A stretch of DNA of 64,000 nucleotides, from the NCBI RefSeq assembly GCF_001613425.1, contig NZ_BDCI01000015.1:230727-294726 (forward strand). The letters run 5' to 3'. A program made the translations under genes and the position numbers. Positions within the stretch are counted from its first letter, which is position 1. Each line of letters opens with the position of its first letter. Below, piece after piece: positions 61,217-64,000 of the stretch. Origin of the DNA: Nocardia vulneris. Lineage in GTDB: Bacteria; Actinomycetota; Actinomycetes; Mycobacteriales; Mycobacteriaceae. Below the pieces are notes generated by a model. It searched no databases. It was not told the DNA's origin and saw nothing but the letters and a program-made list of their open reading frames with translations.

Positions 61217-61711
61217 ATGACGCTGCTGCGAGAGGCCATCGGGGACAGTCTGCGGCGTGCTCGTCTCGCCCAGAACCGGACGCTGCGCGAGGTCTCGACC
61301 TCCGCGCGGGTGAGTCTGGGCTACCTGTCCGAGGTCGAACGAGGCCGTAAAGAAGCATCCAGTGAGTTGCTCGCCGCCATCTGCGCGGCCCTCGACGTGC
61401 CGCTGTCGCGAGTGCTATGGGATGTGAGCACGATCATGGCGGGTGCCGACGGCCTGCCGACCCAGACCCCGGCGGGGGCCGCCGCGGCACCCGCGGAGGT
61501 CGAGCAGACCGCCGCCGAGGGTGCCGAAGCCGCGCCCGCGGCAGCCGCGCCGGCGCAGGACACCCCTGCTCCGGAGCCCGCGCTGGCGCCGGCGAGTGCC
61601 GCGCTGTCGGTGGCCGGGGCCGCCGGGCGTCCGCTGCCGCTGGCGGTCGATACCCGAATCGTCATTCCCGCACCGAAGGCCGACATGCTGGTCCTGGTGA
61701 AGGGCATGTGA
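61217..61711 (+). CDS. clgR: ClgR, XRE-type activator of Clp protease and envelope-stress genes
   Basis: A 164-residue protein from ATG 61217 with AAGGAG upstream. The helix-turn-helix (LRRARLAQNRTLREVSTSARVSLGYLSEVERGRKEASSELLAAICAAL, key residues R-R-SLGYLSEVERGRKE) is typical of ClgR, which activates clp genes and the Psp operon. Residues about 75-137 are an Ala/Pro/Glu-rich low-complexity insert that makes the protein about 50 residues longer than mycobacterial ClgR. The conserved C-terminal segment (VIPAPKADMLVLVKGM) is retained after the insert. Confidence 0.92.
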   Translation: MTLLREAIGDSLRRARLAQNRTLREVSTSARVSLGYLSEVERGRKEASSELLAAICAALDVPLSRVLWDVSTIMAGADGLPTQTPAGAAAAPAEVEQTAAEGAEAAPAAAAPAQDTPAPEPALAPASAALSVAGAAGRPLPLAVDTRIVIPAPKADMLVLVKGM

Positions 61712-61908
61712 CAACCGAGGTGAGCGGCAGCCGTGGCAACGCTGCGGACCGGCGCCGAAAGCGGATAGATTCTCTATAGGCGTCTGGTTGGGCTGGGTAT
61801 CCCGGCCCACTTGCCGCATGGTGGAGGATAGGCACATATCGAGTGCGTGACGGTCGCGCACTGGAGTCGCGCCGAGCGCGGCACGTCAGATGGAGGCGGG
61901 ATCAATCG

Positions 61909-62739
61909 ATGGCTAATCCGTTCGTCAAGGCCTGGAAATACCTGATGGCCCTCTTCGATTCGAAGATCGAGGAGCACGCGGATCCGAAGGTCCAGATTCA
62001 GCAGGCTATCGAGGAAGCCCAGCGCCAGCATCAGGCCCTCTCGCAGCAGGCCGCGTCGGTCATCGGCAACCAGCGTCAGCTGGAAATGAAACTGAACCGG
62101 CAGCTCGACGAGGTCGAGAAGCTCAACGCCAACGCGCGCCAGGCGGTCATGCTCGCCGACCAGGCGACCGCCGCGGGCGACACCGAAAAAGGCATCCAGT
62201 ACACCAACGCGGCCGAGGCGTTCGCCGCGCAGCTGGTCACCGCCGAGCAGTCGGTCGAGGACCTCAAGGTGCTGCACGACCAGTCGCTGCAGGCGGCCAC
62301 CCAGGCCAAGAAGGCGGTCGAGCAGAACGCGATGCTGTTGCAGCAGAAGGTCGCCGAGCGCACCAAGCTGCTGAGCCAGCTGGAGCAGGCCAAGATGCAG
62401 GAGCAGGTCTCCGCGTCGCTGCAGCAGATGGACTCGACCCTGTCGGCCCCGGGCACCACGCCCAGCCTGGACGCGGTGCGCGAGAAGATCGAGCGGCGCT
62501 ACGCCAACGCGCTCGGTTCCGCGGAGCTCGCCCAGAACACGGTGCAGGGCCGCATGCTGGAGGTGCAGCAGGCCAGCATCCAGATGGCCGGGCACAGCAA
62601 GCTCGAGCAGATCCGCGCGTCGATGCGCGGCGATCAGCTGCCCGCCGGTGGCGCGGCCCAGCCTGCCGTCAATCCCGCGCCGGCCCAGGCCAATCCGGCG
62701 CAGCCGCAGATGAACAAGGGTCAGGCCGCACAGCAGTAG
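61909..62739 (+). CDS. pspA: Phage-shock protein A homologue (PspA)
   Basis: A 276-residue protein from ATG 61909 with ribosome-binding site GGAGGCGGG. An N-terminal amphipathic helix (NPFVKAWKYLMALFDSKI) binds membrane. A long coiled coil follows (about residues 25-225, PKVQIQQAIEEAQRQHQALSQQAASVIGNQ). The tail is Pro/Ala/Gln-rich. In M. tuberculosis PspA (the 35-kDa antigen) forms an envelope-stress system with ClgR and PspM, and the same three genes are consecutive here. Confidence 0.95.
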   Translation: MANPFVKAWKYLMALFDSKIEEHADPKVQIQQAIEEAQRQHQALSQQAASVIGNQRQLEMKLNRQLDEVEKLNANARQAVMLADQATAAGDTEKGIQYTNAAEAFAAQLVTAEQSVEDLKVLHDQSLQAATQAKKAVEQNAMLLQQKVAERTKLLSQLEQAKMQEQVSASLQQMDSTLSAPGTTPSLDAVREKIERRYANALGSAELAQNTVQGRMLEVQQASIQMAGHSKLEQIRASMRGDQLPAGGAAQPAVNPAPAQANPAQPQMNKGQAAQQ

Positions 62740-62876
62740 CGGATCGGACGCACGGCGAGGATTGTGTCGGTGGCCCCTGGTTCACTGTGGGGCACACGGA
62801 ATCCCGGTCGGCCGGCCGTCGGCCAGGCCGGGACCGTGCCGGCCCGACCCTCGCTACCAGTGGGAGAAGAACAGGC

Positions 62877-63755
62877 ATGAGTCAGTCCGGAAAAGCGCGA
62901 CCGGGCCGCAAGCGGGACGCCGCGATCGTCCGGGCCCAGGCCGCGCTGGCACCGCAACCGGGCAGCCTGCCCGACAGCCTGCGCGAGGTCGGTGAGCACG
63001 CGCTGGTCGCGGTCCGCCGCTGGGCCGACCCGCGGGAACGGGAACTGCGCCGCAGGCGCCGGGCGCGCCGCCGCAGCTTCCAGCTCGGCACCGCCGGTGG
63101 GCTCACCACCGCCGGCGCCGTCGGTCTGGCCGTCATCTCGGCGCCCGCCTGGATCGTTGTGGTGCTCGGTGGCGGCGCGGTCGCGCTGGTCACGGGCACC
63201 GCGCTCAGTGCCCGCCGCTATCTGCGCCTGCGGGGCGTGCCACTGCCGCAGGCGGCCTTCATTCCGCGGAAGCAGCCGCCGCTGTGGTCGCGCGCGCGTG
63301 GTCCGATCACCCGGCTGGTGCGCGCCGAACGCGCGCTGCACGGACTCGGCGCGCAGATCGCCCGCGGGAACCGGCTGCCCGACGACGAACTCGCCGACAT
63401 GCTGGAGACGGCCGGTTCCGGGTCCGCCGCCCTGCACGCGCTCGCCGCCGACGTGACCGCCATGGAGCAGGCACTCGGCGCCATGGGCCGCTCGGATTCC
63501 CCCGCCGCCGTCGGCCTCACCGACAATCTCCAGTTCGCCCTCGCCCGCCTCGATACCGGCGTCGCCGAGTACGAGCAGGTGGTAGCCGCCGCGAGCCGCA
63601 TCCTCGCGGTCCCCGAAAGTGCCGTGCTACGCCACAATTTCGACGCCATCGTCGCCGACCTCCGCCACGCCGCCGACCGTCTCGACGGCTGGGCCCAAGC
63701 CCTCACCGAGGTCGCCGACCGGCAGTCCCCGCTCGCCCACCCCGGCCAACTCTGA
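62877..63755 (+). CDS. PspM-like membrane protein (Rv2743c homologue)
   Basis: A 292-residue protein from ATG 62877 preceded by GGGAGAAGAA. A basic cytoplasmic N-terminus (residues 1-70, ending RRRRRARRRS) leads to a helical hairpin membrane segment (about 73-113), and then a soluble helical region (ITRLVRAERALHGLGAQI; LQFALARLDTGVAEYEQVV). Position and layout correspond to PspM, the membrane partner of PspA in mycobacteria. It is 137 bp after pspA. Confidence 0.8.
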   Translation: MSQSGKARPGRKRDAAIVRAQAALAPQPGSLPDSLREVGEHALVAVRRWADPRERELRRRRRARRRSFQLGTAGGLTTAGAVGLAVISAPAWIVVVLGGGAVALVTGTALSARRYLRLRGVPLPQAAFIPRKQPPLWSRARGPITRLVRAERALHGLGAQIARGNRLPDDELADMLETAGSGSAALHALAADVTAMEQALGAMGRSDSPAAVGLTDNLQFALARLDTGVAEYEQVVAAASRILAVPESAVLRHNFDAIVADLRHAADRLDGWAQALTEVADRQSPLAHPGQL

Positions 63756-63863
63756 ATCATCGCGGCTGCTGCGGGCAGCCGGCTCGGCCGTAGCGTGCGG
63801 CACTGCTTCGGGTGCGAAAACGGGACGCAGGACAGAAGATTCGACTCGGCTCGGCCGTGAAAC

Positions 63864-64000
63864 ATGGCTCAGCCCAGCCGTGAACCTGCCGTGGCCGCGG
63901 AGCCTGGCTCTGCTGCGAAGCCTGGCTTGGCCGCGGCACCTGGATCGGCCGCGAAATCTGGCTTGGCCGCGGAATCTGGCTCGGCCGCGATGCCTGGCTC
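63864..64000 (+). CDS. Start of an Ala/Gly/Pro-repeat protein (3' end outside window)
   Basis: ATG 63864 is directly preceded by an in-frame stop (63858-63860), and the frame is open to the window edge. From 63894 it consists of a hexapeptide repeat AA-x-(P/S)-G-(S/L). In mycobacteria a gene of unclear function (Rv2742c) follows pspM, which makes a real gene plausible. No strong ribosome-binding site is visible, so the coding call is tentative. Confidence 0.45.
   Translation, partial: MAQPSREPAVAAEPGSAAKPGLAAAPGSAAKSGLAAESGSAAMPG
63894..64000 (+). repeat. 18-bp tandem repeat, about six copies
   Basis: Copies begin at 63894, 63912, 63930, 63948, 63966 and 63984, consensus GCCGCGrmrYCTGGCTyG. 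The phase is kept with the reading frame starting at 63864. The repeat continues beyond the window. Confidence 0.85.

Noticed and set aside
63894..64000. CRISPR array
   Set aside because: The repeats are contiguous 18-bp coding units without spacers.

Overview
The window is about 70 % GC, with strong third-position GC bias and frequent GTG starts. Its gene order matches the mycobacterial stretch mntR(sirR)-ribF-rpsO-pnp-pepR ... dapB-(Rv2772c/Rv2771c-like) ... dapA-rnj ... ftsK ... argA-pgsA-cinA-clgR-pspA-pspM. Together with mycolate-lineage envelope genes (an MTB12-like lipoprotein, a DUF4189 protein, ClgR/PspA/PspM) this points to a mycolic-acid actinobacterium, most likely Nocardia or a close relative. 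The species call is inference; the gene-order match rests on recalled M. tuberculosis proteins and was not searched.

Layout. 1-2 kb: the end of a succinate-semialdehyde-type aldehyde dehydrogenase translationally coupled to a tartrate/isopropylmalate-type dehydrogenase. 2-9 kb: a conserved core block of mntR, ribF, rpsO, pnp and an M16 peptidase, with a hairpin-rich 586-bp gap between rpsO and pnp. 9-24 kb: accessory genes, namely ArsR/MFS, tRNA-Gly, an AarF kinase, a D-amino-acid oxidase, a pentapeptide-like protein, a GDSL hydrolase, a VOC protein, a two-component system, DUF418, a zinc alcohol dehydrogenase, divergent MarR-type genes, a PIN-domain toxin-antitoxin pair and an alpha/beta hydrolase. 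24-34 kb: dapB and dapA (lysine/DAP pathway) and RNase J, separated by an overlapping regulator/kinase/pseudo-kinase trio, a YcaQ-like glycosylase and a ribbon-helix-helix-like protein. 34-42 kb: secreted antigens, ftsK, an ABC transporter with an ASCH-like gene, and a CGNR regulator divergent from a DUF417 gene. 42-47 kb: a 1268-residue HTH-nSTAND1-WD40 protein divergent from an AraC regulator.

47-55.4 kb is the most unusual region. A closely packed same-strand cluster centres on a 1576-residue protein with a secretion signal, a roughly 330-residue soluble part, and then about 1060 residues of almost uninterrupted hydrophobic sequence containing three charged residues. Small soluble, membrane and lipoprotein genes follow it directly. 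The cluster ends in an atypical tRNA-like gene on the opposite strand. 55.5-58.8 kb holds two paralogous six-cysteine exported proteins flanking a methyltransferase and a TerC-family protein. 58.9-64 kb returns to conserved genes (argA, pgsA, cinA-like, clgR, pspA, pspM-like) and ends inside a gene that begins with an 18-bp tandem repeat.

No insertion sequence, prophage, CRISPR array or rRNA was seen.
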